From: Symsagittifera roscoffensis
Lineage: Eukaryota > Xenacoelomorpha > Acoela > Convolutidae
Direction of reading: 5' to 3'
DNA: 64,000 nucleotides
Assembly (NCBI RefSeq): GCF_963678635.1
Contig: NC_087065.1
Span: forward strand, 9,435,879-9,499,878
Shown here: one piece after another, positions 1-12,030 of the stretch
Layout: each line of letters starts with the position of its first letter
Position numbering within the stretch: position 1 is the first letter of the stretch
Position numbers and translations under genes: made by a program
The notes under the pieces: generated by a model
What the model was told of the DNA's origin: nothing
Seen by the model: only the letters and a program-made list of their open reading frames with translations
The model's database searches: none

Positions 1-780
1 AGTTTCTTTCGCCACATAAAATCAAAAAACAATTCGGTCTTCACAAAATACAGATTTTTTGATATTCGTTTTTTTTCGTGTGTTTTGAAAACAATGTGTC
101 TGGACTAATGTTTTAGACAAACATTTAAAATTTTGCATGCAAAAAATTATTTTTCGGAAAATGTTTGCTTGTGCATTTTGTTTGTTTGTTAAAAATTTAT
201 TGTGATTTTTTCAGTTTTTCTAAGCATATAAAAATACTTACACACAAATTTGAAAAGTGAATGTGTATTACTTTAATTTCTTACAGAAAGAGGGTCCTCA
301 GTTTTTCTGGAGTTTGTAGATTCGAAAAGTAGTCTTAAAATCAGTTTTAGTTTCAATACGTGATGTGTATCAATTTTGAACGTCTTCATGATGATTTGTT
401 TTTTAAAATGATAATGCAAACGAGAAAATGATTTTTGAAAGAAGCTATTTATTTTCAAAGTACGAAATTGTAAATTGTATGACTACAATTTTTTCAAAGA
501 ATTCATTCATTAAGTTCTATCACCAGCTTTTTTTTCTCGTATGGAGTCAACCCGGGAATACGCGGATTGCGTGTTTTCTACTTAAACGACTACGTTTATT
601 CTGCTACAGCCGGACGAAATGCGAAAAAATTTAGCTCGCCATAACTTCTTGGAGTTTATGGGTAAAACTACTTCCTGCAATTTGTGGGTAAAAACACCTG
701 CAGTTTTTTATAGCGACTACTATACTTTTGTGTTGGCCCGCTTACACTAATTTCTAGAGCAGCCAATCAGCATAAAAAAA
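1..780. other. AT-rich DNA without recognisable feature
   Basis: No gene, RNA or repeat could be supported. Short open frames on both strands have no domain character. The sequence is AT-rich with poly-T and poly-A runs and ends where the A-rich satellite begins. Confidence 0.5.
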
Positions 781-3700
781 ATGATATCAAAAAAAAAGTT
801 TAACAAAATGATTTAATAAAATTGATAAAAAAATTATAAAATATCATCATATACAAAAATTGATACATAAAACGTAAGAAAAAGCGACACAAAAGAGCGA
901 TAAAAAAAGATATTAAAAAATGATAATGAAAAATGATATTAAAAAAGTGATATAAAAATTGATTGAAAAAAGTGATTTAAAAAGTGATATAGAAAAAGCG
1001 ATAGAAAGGATTAAAAATGGGATACAAAAAATCATAGAAAAAAATTGATATAAAAAGTCATTTAAACAAAAAATAGAAAGAAAAAATTATAAAAAAGTGA
1101 GATAAAACAGTGATTTCTATAATAAGTGATATAAATAGTGATATAAAGAAAGTGATATAAGAAACTGGTCTGAAAAAGTGATATAAAAAGTGATTGAAAA
1201 AAATTTGATTTACAAAAGTGATAAGAAAGTGAGACAAAAAAGTGATAAAAAAAGTGCTATAACAAGTGATATAAGAAAGTGACATCAAAAGTGATATAAA
1301 AAGTGAATTAAAGAAAGTGATATAATTAAATGATATAAATAGTGATATAAAAAGTGATTCAAAAAAATTGATATACAAAAATGATAAAAAACTGAGATAA
1401 AAGAGCGATATAAAAAAAGGATATGAAAAGTGACTTAAGAAAGTGATTTAAAAAATGATATAGAAAAGTGATATGAAAAGTGAAACAAAAAAAATGATAT
1501 GAGAAACTGATAAAAAAGAGTGATATAAAAATGGATAAAAAGTCATTTAAAAAGAATCAGAAAAAATGATAGCGATGTGATAGAAAAAAAATTACATAAA
1601 GCGATAGAAGAAAGTGGAAAAGTTGAAAAGTGATAAAAAAAAATAGAAAAAACACTGACAGAAAAAAAAGAAAAAAAGCGATGAAAAATGATAGAAAAAA
1701 GAAGAAAATAGATAGAAGAAAGTAGATAAAAAATCGATAGAAAAAAAAGGAAAAAAAGCAATAGAAAAGTGATAAAAAAACTATAGCAAAAAAGTGATAG
1801 AAAAAAATTGATATGAAAAAGATAGAAATGAGTTATTCAGCAGAAAATGATATAAAAAAGAGATACAAAAATGATATAAAAAATGATATTAAAAAAGTAA
1901 TATAATCAAATTGATATGAAAAAGATCTAACAAACGTGTTTTAAAAAGTGAATTAAATAAATGATTTTAAAAAAACGGTTTTATAATGGATAAAAAAAAT
2001 GTTATAAAAATTGATTAAAAAACATAGAAAAAATGATTTAAAAATGACAAAAATTGAGTAATAAAAAAAGTGATAGAGAAAAAGTGATATAAGTAAGTGA
2101 TAGAAAAAAAATGATACAAAAAATTGATCTAAATAAATCACTGATATAAGAAACAAATGCAAAAAAACTGATATGAAAAGATATAGAAAATTAATATAAA
2201 AGAGTTGATTTAAAAGATTACTAAAAAAATGAGATAAAAAAAATTAATGCCAGAAAAGGATATAAAAAGGGACAAAAAAGGACATTAAAAAGTGATACAA
2301 AAAGGCGATACACAAGTGATAAAAAAAAGAGATATAAGTAAATGATATAAAGAGAAAGACTAAAAAAAGGATACAAAAAATTGATATAGAAAACTGATAT
2401 CAAAAAGTGATATAAAAAGTGATATAAGAATAATAAAAATGATGCAAAAATGATTTAAAAAAGGATTTAAGCAAGTCACATAAAGAGATGTTGAGAAAAG
2501 GATATAAGAAAAGTGATATTAAAAGACGTATAAAAAGAGAGAAAAGTGATTGAAAAAATGTGATTGAAAAAAGATATAAAAAAAGATTAAACGAGGTGTT
2601 TTAATAAATTGATAAAAAAATTTTATAAAATATTATGATTTAAAAATTGACATATAAGCGTGAAAAAAGCATTATAAAAAAGTGATATATAAAGTGATAC
2701 AAAGAAAGTGTTATAAGAAACTGATATTAAAAAAAGTTTCTAAAAAGGATATAAAAAAGTGATAAGAATCGGATGCCATAAAGTGATAGAAAAAAGTGAT
2801 ACAAAAAAATGAAATAAAAGTACAATATAAAAAAGCGATTTGAACAAAAATTTAAAAAAAGGTATTCAGATGTGATATATAAAATGCTATAAAAAAGGAG
2901 ACCATAAAGTGATAGAAAAAAGTGATACAAAAAATGATATAAAAGTAGGATATAAAAAGTGATTTAAAAAAGTTGATGGAAAAAAGTTATAGAAAAAAAA
3001 TTGATCTAAAAAATTGATATGAAAAGTGATACAAAAAAATGAAATAAAAGTACAATATAAAAAAGCGATTTGAACAAAAATAAAAAAAGGTATTCAGATG
3101 TGATATATAAAATGCTATAAAAAAGGAGACCATAAAGTGATAGAAAAAAGAGATACAAAAAATGATATAAAAGTAGGATATAAAAAGTGATTTAAAAAAG
3201 TTGATGGAAAAAAGTGATAGAAAAAAAATTGATCTAAAAAATTGATATGAAAAGTGATATAAAAAAGTAATAGACAAAGTGATACAAAAAAAATAATAAA
3301 AAATGATATAATAAAAGTGACTTAAAAAAAGTGATGGAGAAGTGATACAAAAAAGAAATATAAAAAGTGATAAAAAAACTGATATGAAAAAATTATCTAA
3401 GAAAAGTGATATTAAAAAAAGTATAAGAAAGTGAGAAAAATGATAATAAGAAATTGATATTAAAAAAAGTGATATAAAAAGGATAAAAAATTGATATAAA
3501 CAATTGAAATTAACAAGTGATACCAAAAAAGGACAAAAAAAGTGAAATTAAAAAGTCATATAAAAAAAGATATATAAGTGATAGAAAGAACATGATATCA
3601 GAAACTGATGTAAAAAAATTGAAAAAAAGGTACATAAAAATGATTTTAAAAATGATATGAAAAACCTGATCATAAGAAAGTGATATTAAAAAAGTGATAA

Positions 3701-4090
3701 AACAAGTGATATAAAAAACAATTTAAAAAAGGGATAAAAAACATGCAAAAAAGTGATATAGAAAAAGTGATAAAATAAAAGAATTGAAAAAAGGGACTTA
3801 CAAAATTGATATGGAAAAACTGGTAAAAATTGGAAGAAAAAAAGGGATCAAAAAAAGTGATAGAAAAAATTATATAAAAAGATGATAGAAAAAAACTAAT
3901 GAAAATATGATCTAAATGAAAAACTGATATGAAAAAGTTAAATGAAAAAATTGATATAGAGAAGCGATATACAAAAATATATCAAAAAATTATATAAAAA
4001 AAGATAAAAAAAGGTATACAAAAGTGATATATAAAATGCTATAAAAAGTGATATAAAAAAGTGATATAAAAGAGAGATAGTAAAAAGATG
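781..4090. repeat. Degenerate A-rich satellite (GTGATATAAAAA-type)
   Basis: About 3.3 kb are built from a degenerate short motif, roughly AAAAAGTGATATA, with single-base drift and variable poly-A spacers. Almost no other sequence is present. The minus-strand open frames of Phe, Ile, Leu, Ser, Tyr and His are a by-product of the motif, which rarely creates a stop on that strand. It ends abruptly near 4090, where sequence complexity returns. Confidence 0.9.
2797..3256. repeat. 230-bp tandem duplication inside the A-rich satellite
   Basis: Positions 2797-3026 and 3027-3256 are near-identical. Both contain the same order of unusual landmarks: a GGTATTCAGATG segment, an AGGAGACCATAAAG segment and an AGTTGATGG segment. 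The offset is 230 bp. It shows a recent segmental duplication laid over a much older degenerate array. Confidence 0.85.
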
Positions 4091-5541
4091 ATAACGCGCA
4101 CGAGCTTGCCGAGGGATTGCCCTTCGCAATACTTGAACATGTGAATCATAGAGGTCAAACTCCGCTCGTTAACTGTTTTCAAACTAGTTTCGTACAAATA
4201 TTCACGGTCACCTTAGTTTTTCGACTTGTTTGTTATCATCAATCTCATAAAAACAAAAAATAAGGCGGATTCAATATTTAAATTATCGATTTTATCCTCC
4301 CACTCCAGAAAACTATTTCAAATAAACTTTCAAAGTGTCCAAAAATCATTTAAAAGAAAATCATCGCAACTTCTCAATCAAAGCGCGAGAGAGTCTCATA
4401 TAAAAAGGCGCAGGAAAATATTAAATAAGGCGAAATTGAAAGTGTGATATAGGAGATGCAACCGTTTTTAAAGGTAACCTCTTTGGATGTTTCTCTGAGT
4501 TGTTCCTTGTGGTTTGAGTTTAATTTCGCCGTCAACATCGGTTTCTTGAATTTCACGGAAAATACTTTTGGACAGCTGTTTGTGCACCAGTCAGAAGGCG
4601 TTTACTTACTAACTCAATCTTTTTGAACTAGCCGACTGAAAGAAAAGATTGCTGAAAACAATTGTTTACGAAATAAATACAAAACTAAAAGATTTGGGTA
4701 TCTTATTTCTAGCGTCGAAATTGTTTACTGAGACAATTCGCTCCCAAAAAAAATTAAAAAAATGAACTCATGTTATAACTAAACTAAGTTTAATTTAAAT
4801 ATGAAAGTAAAGAAGTATTAACGAAGTTTTAAATAAGTATTACAATGTGTCTTATTTCTAACTAAACTCAATAACACTGATATTGCTCACTTTGATGGAT
4901 ATCGCTAGCATTGTTCTAGGTCTTAAGCGACCTGTTACAATATGTAATACTATAAAACAATTAGACAATCACAACACTTCCCAAAACTGGGAAAAAATTG
5001 AAATACGACAATTATAAATGCAATGATCCTTTTCTTTTTACGGCTGAGAGCGAAGATTAATTGTAAAAAAAATCTGACTAACTACATTAGTGAGGTAGGA
5101 AATTGATTTTTTAGAGAAACGAGAAATGGTAGTTGAAGAGTTTAACTAAGACTTATTTTGAAATCGCACATTTATCGGACGGAACTGGCAAGTTGAATGT
5201 ACTTAATAAAAAATTCAACACTATAAAGTTATGTTTGATGGGTCTATGTGCCAAATCTGTGCCAGTCGGTCATATTTGGAAGTTTGACTTTGATATGAAA
5301 GTTTAACCTTGATTTTGGGGACAAAAGTAATTTTTCAAAAATTCGAATCGACCATGTCATGCTCATGTTTCTCCCGACAACTGAAAATCAGAAGTTAATT
5401 TTATCAGAAGACTTGAATTAGAATTGCGGGAAAGTTGACTAAAATCACTAGAAAAAAATTGCTCTTCGCATTTTTACCAGAATCTTCAATTCGAGTAGAG
5501 CTGTCTTGTTCCCAACAGAGTTCAGAGAGAAGTTCAATCGT

Positions 5542-5563
5542 AGAGAGAGAGAGAGAGAGAGAG
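5542..5563. repeat. (GA)n microsatellite
   Basis: An uninterrupted GA dinucleotide run of about 11 units. Confidence 0.9.
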
Positions 5564-5597
5564 TGAAAACTTTAACTGGGAAGGTGGACAGCTGAAG

Positions 5598-5622
5598 CAA
5601 ACAAAACAAAACAAAACAAAAC
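5598..5622. repeat. (AAAAC)n microsatellite
   Basis: Five consecutive AAAAC pentanucleotides beginning after GCTGAAGC. Confidence 0.9.
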
Positions 5623-7700
5623 GACTTGAGCTAAAATTAATTACTTAAATCTTCCAGAGTTATCATATTTACCTTATTTACTTGAATCTAGAGTCGTGTC
5701 GGTATGTGAGTAATGAATTTAATTTTTTGAGTGCATTTTATGTGAATATGTTGAGATAAGGCGAGTTTTAAGTTGATCCATCTTAAATAGATCAAAGGTT
5801 CACTGTCTGATAAAAACCAATGGTATACTAGAGCTTCCAACCCTGTCTTTAATGGCGTCCGCGTGTTTTAGGTACTTAGAGACCTAGCCATGGGGGCGTT
5901 CTTTTTTCTACAGAGGGGGTATTCTGGTAGTGGCCTTTAAGCCGTAACACAATTTGTAGTCTCATGTCTTACACGAACCGAATTGGCCCCGACTGAATGA
6001 GGTATGAAAGCACAAAAGATAGTGATCCTGAGACTTGAGCCAATGGTTATAGGGCCTATTTTTCATAACCTCATTTGTGACATAAGTAGGCGACTGTTAC
6101 AGAGTGTTTTTATGGCGCTCCTGGGTGTTTTACGACATCAAGACTATGGAATCGAACCCACCTGACGCAGCTCCAGACTACATGCCCATTCTAGAGTACC
6201 GGTGGTACGGTTCAACTGGAACGTGTCCAACTTCTGGTTTTACCGTGATAGTTTTTTGTATAAACTTAAGAAAACGAAAAACGGGTAAAAGACAATTAGC
6301 GAAACAAAAACCGAAAAAGGAATTGAAATAGGAACAAAAAACTATAAAAAAATTAAAAGGACAGTGGTTTTGATTTCCAGATTAGGTGGATCAGACCTTT
6401 ATAATAATTAATAGTATACTCGTACCGTTTTCTAATAAGATCGATCGTTTTGATCAAAACAGCAAAGATTCAGCAGGTGACCGAATTCGGGGCGTTGAAA
6501 GGGTTTTCAGGTAGATTTGCATCCTTGGAGGACCACTGGGAGACTTCACTGGAAGAGGTGACAAATGATAGCAAAGTGGTTCGTAGGACTGGGATCTGGG
6601 AAACGGGAAAAGACGCCACTGGAAAAAGGTTACCAGTAGTGTGACCAGAACAGTGAACAGCAAGATTGGATCACCGGTGCGTGCTGTTTGGTCAAACGGG
6701 TTTTGTTATAATCCATTTTATACTATAGGAAAAAAGTATAAAAAAGAATAAGCGGCACTTCACAGTTTTGAGAAACGTTTTTACTAGAGCAGAGCTTGGA
6801 AGCAGGCTCTACAGATTTCCTATTAAAAGGTATAGCACCCATCGCGCTTAAGGTATTTTTCGGCCTAAGTAGGGGGATATATAGGGGGGAGGTTAGAAGG
6901 AGGACTGGTTAAGATAGAGGTTGGTGGTTGGAAAACGTAAAAAGGGGGGTCTCATTACAGTAACTTAACAATCGATAACGTCGATTTAGTTACAAAAGAT
7001 TTAGAAAAAGAGTTGAATTGTAAAGGTACCAGATAGTAAACTCGAAATAAGGTAAGTGACTTGGTCTGATTGGGTGGGGTGATCGCAAATAGACAATTTT
7101 TGGTTAGATGGTTCCCCCATAATAACGTTAGATGGGGGAGGAAAAACGCGAAAAACGCGTGAGAGTCAGGTAGCAGACATTTTTTGAAACACGGCCGGCC
7201 TTTGTCGACTTTGAATTTTAGATACATTCACAATTTTTTTTTCTTCTTTAAAGTTTATTTTTTTGGAACAGATTTTAAAATTTTCTGGAGAAGTTTTGAA
7301 CAAGAATTGTTGCATTTGCAACAGTAACAAGGCTTAAGAACCAGCTGCATTTCAACCTGCATTTGATCAGAGAATGTCAGAAAAATTTAGGGAAACTCTG
7401 TAAAATTTTGGTGAAAAAACTGTGTTTGGGGGCAATTCACACGAGTTCCTGAAGCAATTTTGGGATACTTAATAAAGTATCACAACACTTGATTTCCGGT
7501 AGTGGGGAAACGTTACACGAGTTCCGGAGGTGGTACTGGGACAGTGGATTAAGTATCCGCACTCTTGAGTTCCGGTAGTGGGGGAATTGTGCACGAAATC
7601 TTGAGGTAGTCTTGGGATAGTATGTTAAGGGTCTCAACACTTGAGTCTTGGGATGGTAATTTAAAGGTACCAACACTTGAGTCCTAAGATAGTATTTTAA

Positions 7701-8148
7701 GGGTCCCACCACTTGAGTCCTGGAATAGTAATTTATGGGTTCCTACACTTGAGTCCTGGGATCCTGGGATAGTAATTTAAGGGTTCCAACACTTGAGTCC
7801 AGGGATAGTAAATTAAGGGTCCCAACACTTGAGTCCTGGGATAGTAAATTAAGGGTCCCAACACTTGAGTCGTGGGATAGTAAATTAAGGGTCCGAACAC
7901 TTGAGTCCTGGGATAGTAATTTAAGGGTCCCACCACTTGAGTCCTGGAATAGTAATTTATGGGTTCCTACACTTGAGTCCTGGGATCCTGGGATAGTAAT
8001 TTAAGGGTTCCAACACTTGAGTCCAGGGATAGTAAATTAAGGGTCCCAACACTTGAGTCCTGGGATAGTAAATTAAGGGTCCCAACACTTGAGTCGTGGG
8101 ATAGTAAATTAAGGGTCCCAACACTTGAGCCCTGGGATAGTAAGTTAA
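7701..8148. repeat. ~224-bp duplicated block within the minisatellite
   Basis: The landmark run GGGTCCCACCACTTGAG, followed by GGAATAGTAATTTATGGG and a doubled GGGATCCTGGGATAG, occurs at 7701 and again at 7925. The offset is 224 bp, about six monomers plus a small indel. This is one layer of higher-order duplication. Confidence 0.8.
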
Positions 8149-8159
8149 GGGTCCCAACA

Positions 8160-9343
8160 CTCGAGTCCTGAGATAGTAAATTGAGGGTCCCAACACTTCA
8201 GTCCTGGGATAGTAGTTTAAGGGTCCCGACAATTTCGTCTTGGGATAGTAAATTAAGGGTTCTAACACTTGAGTCCTGGGATAGTAAATTAAGTGTCCTA
8301 ACACTTGAGTCCTGGGATAGTAAATTAATTGTCTTAACACTTGAGTCCTGGGATAGTAAATTAATTGTCTTAACACTTGAGTCCTGGGATAGTAAATTAG
8401 GTGTTCTAACACCTAGTCCTGGGATAGTAAATTAAGTGTCTCAACACTTGAGTCCTGGTATAGTAAAGTAAGTGTCCCAACACTTGAGTCCTGGGATAGT
8501 ACATTAAGTGTCCTAACACCTAGTTCTGGGATAGTAAATTAAGTGTCCTAACACCTAGTCCTGGGATAGTAAATTAAGTGTCACAACAACTACTCCTGGG
8601 ATAGTAAATTAAGTTTCCCAATACCTAGTCCTGATATAGTAAATTAAGTGTCCAAACACCTATCCTACGATATTAAATTAAGTGTCCCAACACCTAGTCC
8701 TGGGCTACTTATAACCTGGAATGCTTATATAGTAATTTCGGTGTCTCAACGCTCGAGTCCTGGGATAGTAAATTGAGGGTCCCAACACTTCAGTCCTGGG
8801 ATAGTAGTTTAAGGGTCCCGACAATTTCGTCTTGGGATAGTAAATTAAGGGTTCTAACACTTGAGTCCTGGGATAGTAAATTAAGTGTCCTAACACTTGA
8901 GTCCTGGGATAGTAAATTAATTGTCTTAACACTTGAGTCCTGGGATAGTAAATTAATTGTCTTAACACTTGAGTCCTGGGATAGTAAATTAGGTGTTCTA
9001 ACACCTAGTCCTGGGATAGTAAATTAAGTGTCTCAACACTTGAGTCCTGGTATAGTAAAGTAAGTGTCCCAACACTTGAGTCCTGGGATAGTACATTAAG
9101 TGTCCTAACACCTAGTTCTGGGATAGTAAATTAAGTGTCCTAACACCTAGTCCTGGGATAGTAAATTAAGTGTCACAACAACTACTCCTGGGATAGTAAA
9201 TTAAGTTTCCCAATACCTAGTCCTGATATAGTAAATTAAGTGTCCAAACACCTATCCTACGATATTAAATTAAGTGTCCCAACACCTAGTCCTGGGCTAC
9301 TTATAACCTGGAATGCTTATATAGTAATTTCGGTGTCTCAACG
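8160..9343. repeat. 592-bp higher-order duplication within the minisatellite
   Basis: 8160-8751 and 8752-9343 are essentially identical, including rare variants such as GACAATTTCGTCTTGGG and the aberrant GGGCTACTTATAACCTGG segment. The near-perfect identity implies a recent event. The CTCGAGTCCTG string marks the junctions near 8160, 8752 and 9343. Confidence 0.9.
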
Positions 9344-9390
9344 CTCGAGTCCTGGGATAGTAAATTGAGTATTCCAACACTTAGTCCAGG

Positions 9391-9512
9391 AAAGATAGAA
9401 AAACAGACAATACCGGGGGAGTAGGGAGAAAAATAGTCATAAATAGCTCCTTGAGAAGTGCATAAAAACTAGGAAAACTAAGTTTTAGATCGGACTGTTA
9501 AATAAATTTTAG
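9391..9512. other. Short unique spacer before the BEL/Pao LTR
   Basis: AT-rich sequence between the minisatellite and the 5' LTR with no recognisable feature. The five bases before the LTR (TTTAG) match the five after the 3' LTR (AATAG) at only three positions, so I see no convincing target-site duplication. Confidence 0.5.
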
Positions 9513-9811
9513 TGTTCGCGCCTAAATTAATGAAGTCATTACAGCGTAAAGTTGAAAAAGCTAAAATTAGATTTTCTTAGACAAAAGGACTTGACACTAC
9601 TGGTTTGTCCGATTAAGGCCAGTTTGCCATCAAAAATGTTTACAGAATTTTGAGATTGTTGAAAAACGTTTTGATAACATGTTAACCGGAAAATATTTAC
9701 CTTATTTTTTTCGGATCTTATTTATTGTCATATTATCTATTTAAATTGCCGATAATTTACAGATGTTGAAGCAAGTTTTTTAGATCTTACAGGATACAAG
9801 AGTGCGCCACA
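9513..9811 (+). repeat. 5' LTR of the BEL/Pao element
   Basis: Begins TGTTCGCGC and ends GTGCGCCACA. It is exactly 299 bp, the same length as the downstream copy at 21805-22103, with about 90% identity and no gaps. TGT...ACA ends and equal length support an LTR pair over a dispersed repeat. The CRE-like palindrome of the 3' LTR is mutated here (TGAAGTCA). Confidence 0.9.
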
Positions 9812-9813
9812 TT

Positions 9814-9832
9814 TTGGCCCGCCGACCCGGAC
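9814..9832 (+). promoter_or_regulatory. Candidate primer-binding site
   Basis: Immediately inside the 5' LTR the sequence TGGCCCGCCGACCCGGAC starts with TGG, as expected where a tRNA 3' CCA end anneals to prime minus-strand synthesis. The position (two bases after the LTR) is right. I could not assign the tRNA species. Confidence 0.45.
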
Positions 9833-9870
9833 GTTAGATATTCCGGACAATATTGTCAACGTCTCCAAAC

Positions 9871-10085
9871 TAACAAATCTACAGACTCAATATTGCAGCC
9901 GTTAGTTTGACACGAATCTACAGTCTCAATATTGCAGCCGTTAGTTTGACACGGATCTACAGACTCAATATTGCAGCCGTTAGATTGACACGAATCTTCA
10001 GACTCAATATTGCAGCCGTTAGTTTGACACGAAACTACAGACTCAATTTTGGAGCCGACATTTTGACACGAATCTACAGACTGAA
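9871..10085 (+). repeat. 39-bp tandem repeat in the retroelement leader
   Basis: About five and a half copies of a 39-bp unit containing CTACAGACTCAATATTGCAG and CCGTTAGTTTGACACG. It lies in the leader between primer-binding site and gag. The unit is a multiple of three, so an artefactual open frame (9907-10278) runs through it. Confidence 0.9.
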
Positions 10086-10887
10086 AAAAGCAGAAAAAAG
10101 TATCGCAGGACGTGACGTATTCATCAAGAACTGCTACATCTCAAATCAAGAAAGCAAAAGATCTAATATTGGGTTGTGGACATCCATTTTTGTGGACATG
10201 CATATTGGAGTGTGGATTGTGGACAAAACTTGTAAGACTAAAAAACCAAATTTTTATCCATTTGTGCTAACTTGCTGATTTGATGCTTTAAATTCTGATA
10301 CGAGCTTTTTTGATGACAAAATTGTTATCCCCAATTTTTCTCGATACCAAAACTTGATCAGGAAATTTTCTGTGAACTTAGGAAAAAACCGGCCTCGTAA
10401 ACCTTAATTACGTTATCCTAGCACTGTGTTTGTAAGCTCAACACCGTATTTTAAAAAAATGATCAAAAATTTTGAAAATAAATGAAACCTTTTGATTTTT
10501 TTTCTAAAATTGTAAAGTTTTGCAAATTATTCAGCAAAGCGCCTAGTTTCAAAATAAAGTAACTTAAACGACAGAATTTAAGCAAAAAAAAACTCTAAAT
10601 TTCGTAAACGCATCAGGTTATTTGGAAAATTTGGAAAATTTTTGATAAAAATATCGACATTTTCGAAAAAAAAAATTTCTGAAAAAACTGCAGTGTTTAT
10701 TCTTGAAACGTGGTGCAGCTAACTAAACTAATTCAATTGGATAAAAGTAGCCGTAATCGAGACGCAAAGCGTATTATCAAGCAAATTGTCCTACCTTTTG
10801 CTACAACCTTGTTAGCTCGGAGTGTTGCGGGAAGTCACGTCGCGGTTTGCTTGATTCCCTTCCTCTAAAATTGCTTTAATTCACTTA
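10086..10887. other. Leader DNA without recognisable feature
   Basis: Retroelement leader between the 39-bp repeats and the unidentified leader ORF. AT-rich, with many short A and T runs. No motif could be supported. Confidence 0.4.
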
Positions 10888-11529
10888 ATGTTCATACTAG
10901 CTGCTAGCTCGCTGCATCAAACTTCGAAAATACTTTCGCCCGCTTCGCAAAAGCGTGTATCTCAATCGTGCATAGCCACTCCCATGATAAGTTTCAACCA
11001 TAACGCAGTAAACGTACGTAAAGTTTGTCAGTATCAACTTGATGACTATCTCTTAAGCCGAAGCGACATTGTTATTTGGCACGACGCCATTAATAAATCT
11101 ATTAGTCGACACCGTATTAATAACTGTAACGCACGAACTCCTAACCAGCTTAAGAAGATTCTTTTGAACTATAAACGTAATATTTATGCAATCGTTGACT
11201 GTAAACGTGTGGGCACGGAAGATATTTATAGTAAATTGCAAGAGTTTGGTATACTGGTTATTAATATAGTAACAGACCTGATATCTAGAAGGAAGCAGAA
11301 ACCCACTGAGTTAGGGCAAAAGTACTTAGAACTACACTAGGATCCCTCTCTAGAACCGAAAACGTTTACGATCCTTAGGCGTTATAGCAACAATTTGAAG
11401 TATATTATTTCAAAGAAACGTACTCCTATACCAGGAAAACGCAAGCGGCAAGCTAATCGAAATAGAAAAATTACTGAGCAGCAACTAGGAGTTAAAAAAA
11501 GTGCCTCTCTAATTTGCGATATTGTTTAA
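10888..11529 (+). pseudogene. Unidentified leader ORF, interrupted by one in-frame TAG
   Basis: An ATG-initiated frame runs 150 codons to a TAG at 11338-11340. The same frame then continues open for 62 more codons to a TAA at 11527-11529. Continuity of frame across the TAG suggests a ~213-residue protein with one nonsense mutation, or readthrough. Visible features are DIVIWHDAINKSISRHR near residue 60, VDCKRVGTEDIYSKL near residue 110, and a strongly basic tail after the TAG containing PGKRKRQANRNRK, which looks nuclear-localising or nucleic-acid binding. It lies between LTR and gag, an unusual place for an ORF in BEL/Pao elements. I do not recognise the family. It could be a cargo ORF, a separate inserted element or a diverged gag-associated protein. 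Confidence 0.4.
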
Positions 11530-11650
11530 TGAGTCATAATATAATTTATTGATACTTAAGTTAAGGTCTTAATTTAATCATTCCATTTTTTCTCTCAAAC
11601 TGAGCAGTTGAGCAGTTGACTAGAAGTGAACAAGTTTTTAATTTTTCAAA

Positions 11651-12030
11651 ATGACAGAACAAATTGAGTTAAAATATTGACGATTTATGAATGTGAGAAC
11701 ATCACTGGAAAATGAGGTTTCCGTAGTTCACAGTCGATAACTGAGAGTTTAGAGGGACCAATTAGTAAAACAAAATTAAACGCCTTAATTGAATCTTTGA
11801 AGAAACTTCTCAAAAAGCATTAGCTAAGAATGATGAGCTTGTGATATTAGCTAATAAAACGGATAAACCTAGCAAATTATTAACGGAGTTGGCTGCATGG
11901 TGTGATAGGATAGTTAAAGTTAACGATGAAGTACCTGTCAAGGCTCGCGCTCATATTGAATCTAATCGGGCTTCAGAGGTCTACGTCAGTGAAACTAGTC
12001 GATCAAAATTTTCATCAAAATCGGCAAAAT
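11651..12030 (+). pseudogene. gag N-terminal remnant of the BEL/Pao element
   Basis: A candidate start ATG at 11651 (TTCAAAATGACAGAACAA) is followed after a few codons by a frameshift. Gag-like coding text resumes and is open from 11841. It reads into the first copy of the amplified segment at the CCGGG at 12031. The segment is charged and helical-looking, typical of the N-terminal part of Pao gag proteins, but no defined domain is visible here. Confidence 0.55.

Larger units (their letters stand above)
4091..7430. other. Unassigned AT-rich intergenic DNA
   Basis: No supported gene in 3.3 kb. Open frames at 4226-4447, 6104-6331 and 6450-6644 lack family resemblance. The stretch holds two short simple repeats (listed separately), a minus-strand pol III B-box-like string at 6148-6158, and G-rich runs around 6870-6950. 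Confidence 0.5.
7437..9390. repeat. 36-bp minisatellite array
   Basis: About 50 copies of a 36-bp unit whose recognisable parts are GGGATAGTAAATTAAG, TGTCCTAACAC and TTGAGTCCT. The first units (7437-7620) are the most diverged and carry a GTTCCGGTAGTGG variant. Later units fall into ACTTGAGTCC and CACCTAGTCC subtypes. Because 36 is divisible by three and the unit lacks stops in some frames, repetitive ORFs appear on both strands. They have no sign of being genes. Confidence 0.95.

Noticed and set aside
1058-3526. Minus-strand ORFs rich in Phe, Ile, Leu, Ser and Tyr that resemble membrane proteins
   Set aside because: They arise from the A-rich GTGATATAAAAA satellite read on the other strand. 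No start context, no splice signals, repetitive residues.
4226-4447. 73-codon basic ORF
   Set aside because: Single short frame, Lys/Ser-rich because of local A-richness, no recognisable domain.
6148-6158. GGTTCGATTCC on the minus strand, a perfect pol III B box, as a tRNA gene or SINE
   Set aside because: No A box at a suitable distance and no cloverleaf arms could be drawn around it.
7437-9027. Repetitive ORFs on both strands with period 12 residues
   Set aside because: The 36-bp minisatellite monomer lacks stops in these frames. Frames on both strands stay open at once, as expected of a repeat and not of a gene.
9907-10278. ORF of 123 codons with repeats of NIAAVSLTR type
   Set aside because: Runs through the 39-bp tandem repeat of the retroelement leader; no independent support.
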